Shown in pieces: positions 1 to 15,172 of a stretch of 64,000 nt of DNA. The DNA comes from Phytoseiulus persimilis (Eukaryota > Arthropoda > Arachnida > Mesostigmata > Phytoseiidae): assembly GCA_037576195.1 (NCBI GenBank), contig CM075101.1, forward strand, positions 1,240,001 to 1,304,000, given 5' to 3'. The notes beneath the pieces are model-generated. The model searched no databases, was not told the DNA's origin, and was given only the letters and a program-made list of their open reading frames with translations. The translations under genes and the position numbers were made by a program. Position 1 is the first letter of the stretch; the number at the start of each line of letters is the position of its first letter.

Positions 1-3000
1 GAATATTATCCCCCTCGGGCGGCGGCTTCCGTTTTCTAGGGGATCACGAGGAGCTTCGACTTGAGGTGTCTCGGACCGATTCCAGGTCTCGGATGAGACT
101 GAAAGTTTCGGCTCTCGAGGCCTGATGACCATCGCTGCTCGCATGCCGAAGGCTCGCAACTGATGAGCAATGACAAATTCTGAGCTCTGACCGCACAGAA
201 ACGAAATACCGAGTCGGAGTGATTGTGATGATCACCAGAGAATCACATCTTCAGTCAGCTCCACCTCATCAGCTTGCTGAAGGCCAGGAGAGTGCTCCCA
301 AAGCTGATTTGTCCACAATGAGTGACCATGAGATGCTCAACTTACACTCAGTCGCTCCTCTCCGACGAGGAGCCGCATCGGTATCGTTTATATCGCTATC
401 AGTGCTGATTCTACTCAATAATCAATTTGCGGCAAAGCTCAGCAGGTGCATAATTCAGGATCGCAAATTATACCTCATTCTTTGGTAACATGGTGAGCTC
501 CGAGCCTGGGGTACCTCGCACTCACGAATAACATAATGCGTGACACATTGGCATCATTCCCCGACGGCGGATCCCTCGATTCCGAGGCGGCTTCTTCGAG
601 TTCGCAAAGATCCTTATAGTCAGGCAAGTACACGGCGTTTGGAACAGCTTCGATCGTATCGAAAAACATACGGAAAGGCGAACATGATGTTGTCAACCTT
701 TCTGGTGGACACTTGTAGCGCTCGCGAGCTCTAGGGAACTTTTGTTGTGTTCGTCTCATCTCTGATGACCCTGTTCACTGAGAAGACTGTTCTCTCTGGT
801 CAGTATCGGAAGAGCACGCACCACCCTCCCGCTCGACTGAGCTCGTCTCAAATTCTACCCTGGGCTCGCTTGTAGAAGCACTACGGTTCGAAGGTATCGG
901 TTTTGCGCGCGAAACTGTCTCATCTTCATCACCAGTAACTTCGAATTCGTTCAGAAACTTCGAATGCTCCCATCATATTTGGCAACTCCGATCGAGAATG
1001 TAGGACGGTGATGGGGGCGTTCTGAGGTTTTCGACTGAAGAAGTTCCCCCAATGAGCCTTCAACACCCAGGCTGTTTCCGCGATGCTAACTCAGCGATGG
1101 GGACCTCCGGATCGTCTGCGTTTGAACGAGCATTTCCCTAAGATACTCGAAGAACTTACATCGGACGGGAAAGGGGTGCCTGGCTCCAGTTTTTCGAGGA
1201 AATGCACAGTTTTTTTCGCTTTCTTCGGCTTCTCGTTCTCAGTGGACAAAATAGTTGCATCGCCATGTGCCTTCTTCGTGTCACCATCGCCACCGTGCAG
1301 GGTCTGTACGCTCGGTACTTTACACATTGCGAAAACTCTACAAAACTCAACTGAAACGAATGGGAAGATGGTAAAAACTGAAAATGAAATACCTCGAGAA
1401 ACTTTGAGAATAACAGAAGAACGAAAAAGAATGCCTGTGCTCCTCAAGCGGGTAGCATCATAGATGACTGTGAGTTCAAGTCGAGGAAGTCGCGATCGAA
1501 TACTCCTAGAGAGTGGAAGAGGAATACCAGTCCCCCAGTTCGAAATCGCTTTCAAGATCGTGTTGCGAGTTTAAGTGTGCGTGTGCAGCAATCAAAGAAT
1601 GCGATCCCGGAGAATCAGCAGAACCCGTCAAGCCGTCGTTCTACTCCGGAGAAATCAGAGCTAGGGGGAGGGGTGGTCAGAATGACAACCGGTTGTTTGA
1701 CGGTTTATCCAGCGATTTGCGCCCTCTGAACACACTCCATGATCATTATGTAAAAATCGCGTCGCAACTGACGCCCCGTTGAAAACGTGGAATGCTTTTC
1801 CAAGGGAGTCTCATAGCGACGCGCCAGCTCCTCATGCGGGCGATTTCATTGAATCAACAGGAAATCTTCTGTTGACTCGCATGGATCTATACACGAAGCT
1901 ATCCACTTGCTTTTAGAATGTGTCATCCGATTCCCGAGGGCAACGAGATGTATCTTTGGTCTGACTTTTTGCTGTACTCGGAGAAGTTCACTCCCAATCC
2001 TGGAATGTGGTGCACAGCACGAGAATTCCAATCACGAGTCTAGGTCACAGGAGGGGGTTCGTTTGTGAATTCCGGGAGGCCGAGTCATGGAGGCTTCCAA
2101 TCCGTTCTATCACATTATTCTCCGAATCTCACGACTTGCCAATGAGAGCCCATATTCGGAGCTCCAAGGCTTCCACTCTGTTCGAGGCTAATGTAGTAGA
2201 GCTCTATTCAAAAAGGTCGTGACCGTGATTCTCAAGTTCAGGGGGTGGATGCTGAGTTCGGATTGTTCGAAGTGCTTTCGCAGGCAAGGCTTCAAAAGAC
2301 TCCGAATCAATCTCCCAATCCGTTTTCGCTCCCCAGACTTGAATGTCTCATATGGTGCATTGCTTCGATCGATGAATCGCTCAGTATAAGGAAACTCCTT
2401 CTCATACTCATGATATTGTCCGCGTTTCCTTGTCGTCTTCTGACAGTGTTCCGCAGCTCAAAGCTCGGGTTGAGCTATAAGACTGTTTTATAGAAGAGTC
2501 TTTCGGATTCGTCTCTGTGGTGGCGCGACAGACATGGCCCCAGATCCGCGCTCACTGTATGTGAAAGTTTTCGCTGATAGAATTGATTCTGATCTTGGAA
2601 TTCCACGGGTCGAATCACGAGGCTGCGTTCTTCGAGACAGGAAAGGCATTATCATGACCTTCATCTTGGAAGGACTGTGAGAGGTGAATTCGCGTCAGAA
2701 ATTTCGACTGACATTATTAAACGGCGAGCAGTTCGAACATGCCTCAGCGTTCGGACGGTGAAGCCGTGATTGTCATCCACCCCACGTCCGAGCTCCTGCT
2801 CAAGTTATCGCACAGTTATTTGTGATAGTTAGAACGTAAGAGAGAAGATCAGTCAGATTGGTAACACTGATCTATGTGACGGGGTGTCTATGGCGTTTAC
2901 GGACCGCTTTCCGCAATGATCCAGAAGACCAATCCTGAACTGTTCACAATGACAACATATTACGTTCACCCGGTCGGCTCTATCTGTGCTAGCACTGTTA

Positions 3001-6000
3001 AAACCTGGAAGCATTCTATCGTAGCAGAACTGAATTCAACACTTTCGTCACGCGGTCTTCGATGGCCGAACTGGTTTTAGGCTGCTTGGTATCCGGTCGC
3101 AGTGGTCATTGTCAGAAATCGTTCGCTCTGTTCTGAAGCTCCAAAGTCAGCAGGAGTGTATATTCTCAATGGAATAAATGAAAATTAAACGGATCCATCC
3201 AGCGGTTCAATTTATAGCAAAATATATATCATCAGGAACGCGGCTCTAAACTGCGCGAATAAAACGTGTCCGAGGCGTCAAAAAAAAAAATGCCCCGAAT
3301 GAATGGAAGGGAGTCGAGTTTTTCTCTCCTCTTTTCTGTTATAGATCTGTCGAGCGAATGATTTGATGCCGAGGGAAGATGTTCTGGTTATGGAGCAGTA
3401 CTGGTTGTTCAGCGGGGAACTCGGCTCCACTCGAGAGAGAGTACCTCACTGGTCTATATCCTGACAGACTGGCCGCCGATAGGCCGAAGAGTTGTCTTCT
3501 GGCCTGTTCATCTGTTCCAGAACTTCAGCTTCAGACTGTTGTAAAAGCTGAACGAAGAGATAGCGGGACGGCGACGCGCTGCTGTGTGGTCGATCCGGAA
3601 GACGAGACTCTGCTCAGGAATGAACGGCACCCCTCCTGCCCAGACACGATGTAAGCCAACGGATGACCACTGGTCAAACAAGTATTGAGTATACCTCCTG
3701 GGAGGGTAAAGATCGCTCAATTTGTGTTACACTCTTTCAAAGGCCAGCGCTTGAGCTACTCCATCGATGAACCTATTCTCGGAAAACACTGAACTGCTGC
3801 TCGGCTGAATATTCCAAGTAGGAGACATTTAACCATTATTTTGTGCCTGACACCACTCACAGGAAATAAGCTTCGTACCGAGAGATAGACTCGTGCTGCA
3901 TTCCTATCATTCGTTCGGGTGCATCTCAGTTCTGAATCAGGAATACTGATCGATTGAAAGCGTTCCGTAGAGTCGAACCGTTCGATGTGTAGGACCTCCC
4001 CATAAAATACCAGGTGGGACGGCATGTCGTCGTGACCAAAAGTTGAGCCGAAATAATCCACATCAGCCAGTTCAGAGATCAGCGAACAAGAATCTCCAAG
4101 AATATGCGATGGAGCGTGAGCTGACTCTGACACATGAGGGATAAGTCAACCGATGCCGCGTCGGCCTACACGGAATAGGAAGGTGGAGCTGATCTTTTCG
4201 ACCGAGGGAGGACTGCAACGCTAGGTGGGACGTAATCTGTTGCCTGTCTCTCCATCGAGTAATTTCCGAGAAATTCATATTCCGGTTTGCTGTCTCCTTT
4301 TCTGGATTGCGCCCTGAATGCATCGACGAAAACAAATGCTCTCGAAGACTTGACCCTGTTTTGAAGTGTCAGTTCACGAAGTTTCGAGTGAGCTGACCGC
4401 GTTAGGAGGCAAATGCAAGTTCTTTCTGTCAAATCAATAGAGTGGAGAACGGAAGGGTGAGATGTTCGAGTCACTCAACTGAGCTCAACGAATCGATCGA
4501 AAAGTGGTTTTCGGTGAGATGTCTTCCAGCCATTCTCTAGAGCCGCAATCGCTTAGTGCCCGATTCGATGCATTACTCGTCATTTTCAGGGGAATCACAT
4601 TCTACAGCGATGCTGACGGCGACATCAATTTGAAGAAGTCGAAGGTCACGGAAGAACACGGGAGGAAGAGGAGTATATTCATTGAACGGATCCTTATTTT
4701 CAGCCGTACCAAGGAATATACTTGAGGGAGATTGGCCGGAACGGACAAAACGGCGTCACCATCCACTGCTTCTCAATGCATCGAAATCGGGTTGATCTAT
4801 GCAATCAGTTCGAGTCCATGAAGGTGTCCATTCAATCAGCGAATACTGGATGATAAATACCTCAGAATCTCGGATGATTTTCCAGTAACTGAACGAACGT
4901 GGGTTTCATGCTGGAGGAACTAAAACAGTGAGCGTATCGGGATGCGGGATGGAGCTTATCCAAGTGTACCACCGGAGATCACTGTATGGTTGAATCCAGC
5001 CGTGATTTTTATTTCCATGAGTGTCTAAAAAGCTCCTGTCTGGAAGCTGTTGGCAATCCCGAAGCGCGCACCGAGAAAGGGGTGAGTAGAAGAAAGGGTG
5101 TCTTTCTGACGGTTGTCATTTCGATCGCAGCTTGGGTAGGTGCTTACGTTACTTCCAAGCAGAAGACATAGCAACAGCAGCCGGACGCGACTCGTGGCAC
5201 GAAATTCCCATATATGATCTCATTTCGGATCATTTGACGATTCTCTCCATTGGTGTCTTGCGTCAAAAACAATACACACACCAAGACAAGAGGGTACCCT
5301 GTCGTTTGCTATAAGCTGTTGCGGAGATATGAGTCGACGGGAAAACTTCTAACTCATTTTCAGAATAATGCCAGCCTGGGTAGTTCCGAACCTGCCGGCG
5401 GCCGTGTGAGTACATTCTGTTTCCGCAAAAAGTCATCCTGAATCTCGCTCAGGATGTCATCTCAATCAGGCGAAAAAGTTCACGGAAAACAAACCTGTGC
5501 AATCGAGGGTATAAATGGCATTCTGGGTTATGGGGGAGAGAAACCGATCTTGCTTCCGATCGGGGTCACGGATCTAAATTTTCAAATTTTCTCCCCTCAT
5601 TTGGGGTCCAATTTACACCGGTTTGGGCATATCTTATAGCGAGGAACATCGCGCGGAAGATATATGTGTGTGCATTTTCGACAGTGCGATATGTTTCGCT
5701 TGTCTGATGGGACTCCAATTCACTTCTCCAATCGGGACGGGTACGAGGGACTCGTGAACTTCAGGCTAGGTCAGGGTCTGGAATTTCCGCTCCTGCCTGA
5801 GGTCCCACGAATCGTTCGACTGGAGTCTATCTACTCAGTATGAGTGGAGGCAGAGTTTTTCTTCGATGCGAGAAAATAAGCCATATGTAATGTGTAGGTG
5901 AATGAGACTCCCAGCTCGATTGAGCTCATGTTAGCATGATGATTCGGAAACTGCGTACTATGACCATTTCTTCTCCCATGCCGTGACCGATGGCGGACGA

Positions 6001-9000
6001 AGTTTGATCCACAGTGGAGGATATTCCCGGAGTACGCCATGATTTTTGTCATGGAGACCACTCCTGAGTAATCGTGATTCATGGTGGAACATGGGATTCA
6101 CGTCGAGTTTGCTCCGATCGCTAAATATTGGTCAGAGATCAGTCAGAGATGGGCTCATCAAATTGATGAGCTGACTCGCTGCTCGTGATTTCATCGAATA
6201 TCGCTGGAAGGGCAGCTTGCGTATCACTCATGCCTGAAACTGACTGAGAAAAACGACAGGAGCTTCCCCGCGATCTTGGAGCAACGCACAGGCTATCGAT
6301 GACTTCGAATCACGGATCGCGTGTTCGGTCATTTGAAATTTGAAATGAGGAAAATTGCCGAGTTCGGTCTGCAGGGTTCTGGAGCTGGATGAGTTTCAAG
6401 CGTGCGAATGGCGACCACTTACGAGAAGAGCCACGGTGAATCGCAACGAATACCAATCCTCAGAATTTTCGGAGCCTCTCGTGGGCGACATGAGGAATTT
6501 TCTCAGCGTGCGTTCACAATATTGATGAAGTCAAGAGGTGATGGACGGAACGGGTCGTCATAAGACTTGCATCGTCGCCATGATTCGTTCGCAAGGTTCA
6601 AAATGATAACCAAGCCGGTTTCTCTGGACGGATCTTGATCTACCAGACATCCGTCATGAATTTACCATCCACAGGTGAGGCCTGATCATTCCGTCATTCG
6701 GTTGCAAAAATTTCCGGTTATTTTGAATTGCACTTTTTCTCCGGTTTTTCGACGAACAGAGCTGAAGTCTCGTCCCGAAAAAAGGGCAGCGGGGACCAGT
6801 GAGGTGTTTTCGATCCAGGTTGTGCGATGAAACAAAGACAGGGTCAGTCTTGGAATCGCGTTTCTTTTCTTTTTCCAAAAGGTTAGCGATAGTTCAGCGC
6901 CGCAGGAGGCAAACATGGAATACTTCTTCACGGATCGCCCCGGACGGAACCCAAAATATTGACGACGCTGAACTGCTTCGGTGGAGCTGCCTTCGAGGAG
7001 CTTCACAGAAAATATATGCAAATCTTGGGGAATTTAGATTTTTTCCAGACTCATCTTGTACAGAATGATTGCGCACTTTCGCTTCAGAGCTCAACGGTCA
7101 CCCATCGGTTTTGGGAAGGACCTGCCTGGGAGCCAGATCCCTGCTTGCGAGAGATCCGTCACCTCGATTGGCTCAGGATCAAGTTCCTATGGTCAGAAGG
7201 TATTCCTCTCCGAGAGGTGAGTCTGCTTGTGACGCGAAGTCTCTCTCCGACTCTGTTCGCGAGTCAGGGTGTGTCTCAAAGCCCTAGACTCTAAACTCAC
7301 GTGAGGATATTTGTAGGTCCAAAGCTGGGCTCGGGTCCGAAGTTTGCGAAGAACCGCAGCTGTGGCATGAGGTCTCCGCGGATGCTTCATGAAATGGAAA
7401 GAGCCGTGCCGCTGAACTCGGCGCGATGATCTTCCGGGATCAGCTACAGTGCCAGCTGCATTTCCCAGAGGCACTGAATTCTCAGTACTCCCTGAAATTC
7501 GGGTGATAAATGTTCTCAAGCCTGGAGCAAGGAGGAAGCCTTGGCTGTGTATTTATCCTCAACGATGCATAACCTACCGTCGTTTGAAGATGGTGTGAGA
7601 GAGGTTGGTCTCTCGGTCATCTGTCCGCGTGAGTCAGTCGCCTCTAACGCTCTGAAGCTCCTCCGCGGATTTTTCGCAGTACCCCTCCGTTGTCGGCCCT
7701 TCTTGGGCGACCAGTCGTCTCTGGGCATATTAATCATTTCCGCTTCTTTTCCTCTCGAATCACTCAGAAAGAGGAAGCATCCGCTTTCGAGAGCAGGTTC
7801 GAAATCTTCATTCAGGAGCTAGCGTGTTTGAATCTGTTGAAAGAGTCATTCTCAGATGATCGTTCCCCTACTAGATCCTTGCTGGTGTAGGGGACTGTTT
7901 CCCTCAGGATGAGAGCGATCCCTCTAGCATGGTTCCGGATCGCCGCACTTTCGTCGATCGCTGATTCTCATCGAAGTTGACAAAAACCCTGCGATCTCCA
8001 CTTCTCCAGAAGACCCATCTGAGCAGACAGACCGCATCTGCTCAGAATGACGAGAGGTGTCCGAATGTTTTTACACGAATTCCGTCTTGGCTTGGCGCCG
8101 GACTGGCCGCGGTGAGAATCCGAATTTCACACAAAAACTGACGAGGGAATCGATCTGCGTTGTTTTGGAGTGAGCGCGTTCGAAATCCGAGCCGGTGACG
8201 TAAGAGAGTGGGGAATTTCACTCCACAGAGTTTCGGATTCCATTATCGTGCTGTGTTTAATCTGCTGACAGCTCAGGCTGGCTGTGTGCTGTAGGGGAGA
8301 AATAAACTATGCGAGCGAATTTCTCATTGGGAACACGGCTGCACGACTATGTCTGCATTAAACATGGCTCTGCGTCTGCCATTGACAGCCGTCTGCAAGT
8401 CATCGATTCACCGCTTCGAGACCGAATACTTCCGATCAGGACCTAAAGTGGAGATGTCCCTTCGCAACCGGCCGCAGATGACGAGTTTGGCCCAAGCAGT
8501 CCGCCGCGACAATGATCGGACGTCAAACTCCGCTCCCTGAGACCTCCAGCATGTCCACTCAGGCGATATGATTCGAAAACGTCCGATGCGATGAGGTGTG
8601 AGGGAAGTTGCTGAGCCTTGGATTTCGACACGAGGCTACCCCGAGTGGGTTTCTCGCAGCTGGAGAGTTTGAGCTCCAAGCCGAGGGGCTAGCCAGTTCT
8701 GGGAAATCCGCGACCTGTTTGTGTCGTAGGCGAATGAGTCTGCGAGAGAGCTCGCAACATTTGTCTGATGATGATGCCAGCGGTAGATTCCTCGTGTCTG
8801 AGCGCGGCTTCATCCGCCGGATGCGTTGCCGCCGCCGCCGCCCGCAAAGTTAACGCAGTCCCAAATAGGAAGCACCCGCAGCCTCACACAAGCCGTCCAT
8901 GACTTGCATAAAGCTAAACATAGACCCTCCGAGTGCAGAGACAAACTCCTCCTCTAGCAAGACACACCGCAGAGATTACGGTCGCAAAAGGAGACCATCG

Positions 9001-12000
9001 ATCGCCAAAAAGCTGAGCGAATCACTTCAAAAAGAACCCAAGCCTCTCCAGTTTTTCTCTAAGCGTTCTTCCCTTGAGAGTTCTTGCTTCGATAGTCATC
9101 CATCGAACTCGATTACAGTAGTTCCTTGAGCGAGGAGGCTGTCTCTCTGAGTGGGGCACCTCCAGATAGGGTTGGAAAGAAATGAATGATGAGTGGGCTT
9201 GTCCAGAGCCGCATGGAAGAGAGGATTAAAACGACAGCCTCCGAAGAGTTTGAGTTCAGGATAGCTCGTCAAGGACTCCAATGCGAGGGGGGTGCGTCTG
9301 ATGATGCTCCGTAGCAGAACTCGACGGACGAGATATCAAGAACTTCAGACTTCCAAATGTACACAAGCAGCGTATCAAATAACTCTGCGCAAGCAACTGC
9401 AGACTCACCTCCGGTTCTGTAGCGATCGTGAGTTGGATTCCGCTCGGAGCTCAGCAGAAGGATGCTCCGCTACTCCGCCTCAGAACGGTCTGAGCAAGCG
9501 ACAAATTCATCGCGAGCGTTCGTTGACTGAGTTCCTGAAGTGGCATGAGGGCGGCTTCGCTGAAGAAACCAATGTGGTCGGAGGCAGAAATCGAATAAAC
9601 TCAAGAAGCGGTCAAAATTCGTTTCGACGAACTCCGGGGACCCTCGTAGGAATGCTTCAAGAGGGGATGACATGGCGGACTTCTCTCCAAAGTCTCAGCC
9701 GAGCACCGGAAGCGTTTGGTTACATATCACTGTATCCCCACACGGACAGGGAAATATCGATCAGAGTAGCTGGGAGTCGGCCTCACGACGATACCAAGTC
9801 CACATCGGAGTTGAGCTGCACACCCGGAGCAGCCGTGAAGAAAAGGCGCGGTGCGAACGGTGAGTTTCCTTCAAAGCGCGCATTTGTGCACACTGGAAGG
9901 GACAGGAGTAGGAGAGAAGCCAGCTTGAGAGGTTCCTCGCGTCGCTCGGCACTTCCAAGGTTTTGTTTCGGTACACATGGGGGATCGCAGCAACCCGAAT
10001 GTTGCAAGGAAGAATTCAGCTTCTGAAGAGCTCTGTAATATTCCTCATGTGCAGCACGGCGCCACCACCGCCCCTCCGCCAGGAGAAGCCGGAGTCTTGT
10101 CTCGACGCCTGTCAGCCTTTCTGATTGGGGTCTAAGCTAGAACTCAGAGGCATAACGTGGCATCGGGAGAAAACGTGAAGAAGAAGTCGGCGGCGGCAAC
10201 GGTAGTAAACCTCACCTATCCGCTTACTGAGGGAAGGAAGCTCTGTTGGGAGAGAGTCCAACCATCTGCAGATAGCACAACTTAATTTGGGAACGACACG
10301 CTGCAACAGTCGGGGCGTCGCGGTGTGCTCCCGATTCCAGTCGTCCGCCATGCGCTATCCGCTCCGCAACTTTCGAGGGAGGAAACGGATAGGAGGACGA
10401 TTCCTTTGCTTGTCTTCCTCAATCCCGCTCCCCGCAAGCGAGGGCTTATCTCACCCAGTGTTGGTCTAACATGTGAACTCGCGCGTTGGGCTCAGGGAAG
10501 CATACTCGGAGAGTTGCAAAGCTCAATCTGGGATGAGTATATGTCGACAAAGCTTCTGGGAGTGACTGTATCGATGCATCTGTCGTTAGCTATCGTACAT
10601 ATTCGTTTATACTCCGGAACCTTTTCTGGAGAACAGGGGTCTTCTGGATGGGTCGAAAGCAATCATAGTGTCATCAGCATCCAGCTGCAATCGATATTTG
10701 AGACGTTGGAAGCAGCGTCTCCCTGTTGCAAGCAACAATCCAGCTCCAGTCCGGCCGGAGTCAGCCGTGGCTTCGGCTGCTGGGCTCGCCATGTAAATAT
10801 ATCAGCATTGGTCGTCGGTTTTGTTGGCAACAGTGCTGCAGCCAGGGTCTATCGACTCAGAATGACAGGATTGGACCAGAATATCATGGCCGTTTTCGGC
10901 GAACTCCCAGAGATTTCCGGACTCGACCAGGGAGACACTGTCATCGTCCGACATGTAGAAAAATATTCAGACGTTCGATGGAACAATGTTCTTGAAAACG
11001 GCACTCGGCTCTTGTCATGGGAATGGCGGACTCTTGAAAACGCCTTCTATAATTCATCCCGAATGAAAACTTCACTGTCTTAAAACCGCCTTCCTGCCGA
11101 GGTATGACAATGGAATGAGTCGGGTACTTCATCTCGTTGGCGGTATTCGGCGAAAATCTCCTCTATCGAAAAAAGAGTCTTTCGTAGAAAACTATGTAAA
11201 ACCGCATCGAGAGTTTCAAACGTTGGCTCAGATTCCACGGGGAAGTTGTCCCGCATCATGATGTCCGCCTTGGCGAGTTTTCAGGCTTTTTCTCGATGAC
11301 GGCTCATTTCTGAAATGCGGTGACAGCGGTTGCAATTCAAACTGGACACCGGGCTCATGATGCCACCGTCGGGCGTTAGGTTCCCGGGGATCCCAGTTCA
11401 ATCGATATACACCATCCAACAGACTCATCCCATGAAAATATTGTGCAGCGTGCTCCACAGATGCTCCTGTTTCTTTTTTCTAGCCCTTCTCCTGCGCGGA
11501 AACAGCGACTTGAAACCGGCCTCGTCCGCGCACCGAAATGAGTCCACCGATGGCTCATTTCCCCAAGCAAGTAGGTCCAAGGCATCTCTGAACCGAGAGA
11601 ACATGTGGCCAGAGATCTCCCTCCTGGACTTTCGACTTATTTCTTGATGGAGTCTGATCGGCAAATCATGACACAGTCGATTCTGCTCTCTGGTATCACC
11701 GGATCATCCGGTCGTCCGCTCATTCGGAGCTAAATTTAAATTCCCGGATTGTCTCTATAGGAATCGCTTCAGTTCATCGGAACAACGCTCTGCTGAAACG
11801 AATCATTGTATCACGGGCGCCGCTCCTTTAATCAAAAAACTGGGAAGTTTCCGCAGCCAGAAACGCAGAGTACGAGGCTCCCTTCGTGGAGTGGTGGATT
11901 ATCAGGAACCGAGAACGGGCAGTCGCGCCTAACATGTTGCACTCACGTGCCAAACTCGCGCTCCAACGTCAACAATCCTCAGCTAACCGATTGTTATTGT

Positions 12001-12369
12001 TCGATTCGGCATCTCTACATCAGATCTCCCAGATCGCCGATGATGTTCAGTGCTACTATAGGGTAGGGCGTCGTCAGCATAGTCGCGACTTTTTCATAAC
12101 GGCATCAACGTGGTTTTCAAACCTTAAAGGATGGGCCTGATAGACTGAATCTTCGTGGGATACTTTCGTCCACAGAACGTTCATATGTTCCACCCTTCCC
12201 AGTATGATCGGAGGGTTCTGTGGGTGCATGTCCCAGGATGCACGGATCTCGACCACGAGGCGCAACGCCCTGAAACTATGCTAGCGAGAATCGGTGGTCA
12301 CTCCTCAAGGTCTTATGACACTTCATGGAAAGCAATGCCTGTCTGTCAGCGGTAGACTTCGGAAGCAAG

Positions 12370-12397
12370 GGAAGGGCCGGCCATCGTAGTCGGCCGG
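12370..12397 (+). repeat. Possible solo Helitron-like 3' terminus
   Basis: A GC-rich inverted repeat (GCCGGCC and GGCCGGC around a 9-nt loop) is followed directly by TAG. The last 16 bases, GTAGTCGGCCGGCTAG, look like a shortened form of the terminus at 20887-20911 (minus strand), which reads GTAGTCGGCCGAAGG then CCGGCTAG. The base after the element is C rather than the T expected after a CTRR end, so it may be a decayed end or chance. Confidence 0.3.
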
Positions 12398-12617
12398 CTA
12401 GCTCAGCATAAGCTTCCAAGTTGTTAACGGTCCAATGGCTGGCGCAACCGAGGACTCCATTAACTCTGCGAAATTCTCCAACATTTCCGATATGGTCCCC
12501 GAGCGGCCAAGCTTCTTCCCGACTCGATCGAACGCTCTAACCGAACGTAGATGAGGAAGTACTCGAGCGAGGAAGAATCGTTCTCAGTCGGTCGAGCGAA
12601 GCCCGAGTGCGGGTCAT

Positions 12618-12641
12618 GGGGGGGGGGGGGGGGCGGGGCAG
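12618..12641 (+). repeat. Poly-G run with quadruplex potential
   Basis: Sixteen consecutive G are followed by C and a GGGG block. The tract could form a G-quadruplex and is prone to polymerase slippage, so its length here may not be exact. Confidence 0.7.
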
Positions 12642-15172
12642 TCTTCCAGCTTGATGTTGCCTCAAGTGTAAACAGTCAGAGTCTCAGCTTGATTGGCCGC
12701 AAAGCGTTTGTGGTCGACGACTGCGAAGGAATATCGTCATTGCCGGCATGCAATGCTTTGTTAGCGGTCGTGCGCGGCAGCTGTTGATTCTGGATTGAAT
12801 CGAATCATGGAGTCATCGTGCTCTTCTCTGAGCAGCCGGTGGAATTTTCCGCGGCCACAATATTCTTTTTTGCAGCTCCTGGGCCGCCCCTCTCCTCTCG
12901 CCGGGTAGAATTCGCCGCCATTGCGTATCTTTAGAGGCTCACGCCAACGGTATTTTACATTCAAATCCACAGTGGAAACCGCATGCTTGGGGGATAGAGC
13001 CCTCCGGAGTTTGAGGGTCTCGATGTTCGCGAGCGAGATGATGAATGAGTCTTTTCGCAACCGTCCTGCTCCATGAAGAAGGGATCACAGGTCGACCATT
13101 GCGAGTCCATCGGCAAAGTGAATCGGAGCATCATGAACGCAGTTGGCAGTCAGAACTCTATCTATCCGCTGCACTGCGCGTCACCTGTGCCCGCACATGG
13201 CATGCGCAGTAACTCTCATCCCACTTCCGTTTTTCACAATGAGTTCTGTTGGGGCTCGCACCCCGTTCCGGATTCATAGTGTGCTCAGACTCGATTCCCA
13301 TTGATTCGTTGGCCACCACGGAGTTGAACGTCGATGGGCGAGCAGAACTCAACCACAGTTGAACGGCGCCAAACTGACAACTTGAGGCGGTCGCGGCTCG
13401 ACGTCCGATTCAAACTTCAGCGAAACACTTCCTGATCGGATATTCCACGTCCGGCCCATTTTGCAATGGGTGCGCTATTGATGTTGCACATTTTCCGTTG
13501 AGATTCGAATGAGACTACCGGCATCGAGAAGAGTCCCACGGAGATTGAATTTCATCATGTTGGCAGCGTCGACGTCTTATTGGATCGCCTTCACTACATG
13601 AGTCTCAGCATGAACTCCGGCTCGCCAAGCACCAAGCATGAGCGTGAGCCGCCACCAGGACAGTTTCCCATTTCCGGGCTTCCTACAAGTGGGCTCGCAG
13701 TACCTCCCCTCGTCCTATTTCGAAAGTACGTGGTTATCGTCCGCCTTCGATGTCCCCTAGGACGAAGAACGCAACACGGTTCTCAGGGGCCGCTGACGGG
13801 TTGCATCGAGTCTCCTGGTCACTACCTATCATGGAAGGAAATTCCGGAAGAATCTGAGGGAACTTGCGCGATATTCATCCAAATCTTCACATCCTGAATT
13901 CCTTGATTAAATTTCTGGAGTCATCAACCAGGGTAGAAGTCATTTCGCAACAACAGGAATCAACTTTAATGGATCTCTCCCCACTTTGGCTCTAAAATCT
14001 GATCAGTACGGAGGACTTCGTTGAGGCATCCGTCTGTTGAGCCGAGGGCTCGGATCGAAGTATGGGGGACGTGGAGGACGTTGGCTAACAGGGACATGAG
14101 CGAAACAAGCTTAAACAGCTGCGTCGTGAACATCGGTGGGGAAGAAAACGGAATAGCCTGCAGGATGAAGCGAATGGGAGTCTTCAGTTAGACAGGGACT
14201 TGAACGGAAACAGAACGACTCGTTGCATCATGCTCTGGGGCTTTCAGGAGCAATTCATTGCCCCTGGATCCGATTGTGGAGTTCACTCAGAAAATGGGTT
14301 TTCAGCGCTTAGGGACGTGAAATGCCTGCCTCCAGCATAGATCCTTTGCGCGACAACTGATCGGTAATCGTATTCGCGGAGCGTCGGGTCCCTGAACTTG
14401 GACAGTGTCCGAGATTGCTGGCTGAAGCGCCTTCCTGAAGCGTGATTTGGAGAGACCTCTACGCGCGAAGCGATGAGCTGCAATAGCTATTTGGGTTACT
14501 TCCGAACTTGGCTCGAACGGCTCGTTCCTCTGATTCAACGGAAAAAAGTCTTGGTCCTCTCGCCGAGCGGTTTCATTTTATTTTCCATAATATTAGTCTA
14601 CGAGACAACGGCTTAGTGTACATTCCACTGATACTGGAGTTCTCAGTACCGTTAACGGAGATTTTCTATTTTCCTGAGGATTGTTCCTCCCAAAATGACA
14701 CTTTTCGGGCAGGGATAGACATAGCCGAAAATGTATCGACGCGAAGGCCATCTCAAGATCATGGAGAGCATTGACGTCCAGAATGCCGCGGCACACAGTT
14801 GTAAAAACGCATTGCAGAAGTTTTCTTTGGAGTGTCATATTGTACATTTGGGAGGGATCTACCTCTAACACAATGTTAGATCAGGAGAGCTCGTAACTCT
14901 TATGAGGAACAACCACGTCTCTTTGAACCTGAGACCCGATATCCTCCCTGAGGGAATATTTGTACAATGTGCTTTCATAAATCACAGTTCCACAAGAGGT
15001 TTTTTATGAACACCGCTATTGCAGCCATGTGATAACGCGGAGTAGGAACTGGACAGTAGGCTAGCCTCTGCGGGAATTCAGAGCTTCCATTCGAATATAG
15101 CAGTTGAAAAACCTGTGCGCTGTCTCAACTGTAGGCTACTTCCGCTGATTATAACCGAAGAAATCACGGGAG

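Larger units (their letters stand above)
1..15172. other. Long stretch with no recognisable gene
   Basis: I see no convincing coding exon here. Open frames on both strands reach about 250 codons (for example 9292-10026 and 10325-11083, plus strand), but they are low-similarity, Ser/Arg-rich translations without a motif I recognise. Isolated splice-like signals occur (a GGTGAGT near 5083, a pyrimidine-AG near 5367, a GTGAGT near 5404) but no chain of exons builds a known protein. Distal exons, long UTRs or non-coding transcripts cannot be excluded. Confidence 0.4.

Noticed and set aside
4986-5441. Possible small multi-exon gene (splice-like signals near 5083, 5130, 5367 and 5404; short MPAWVVPNLPAAV reading)
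   Set aside because: The joined readings give no recognisable protein and the signals are individually common; there is not enough to define exons.
9292-11083. Two plus-strand frames of 244 and 252 codons
   Set aside because: Composition is Ser/Arg/Gly-rich without motifs, overlapping frames are similarly open, and no homology is recognised. They are probably chance open frames.
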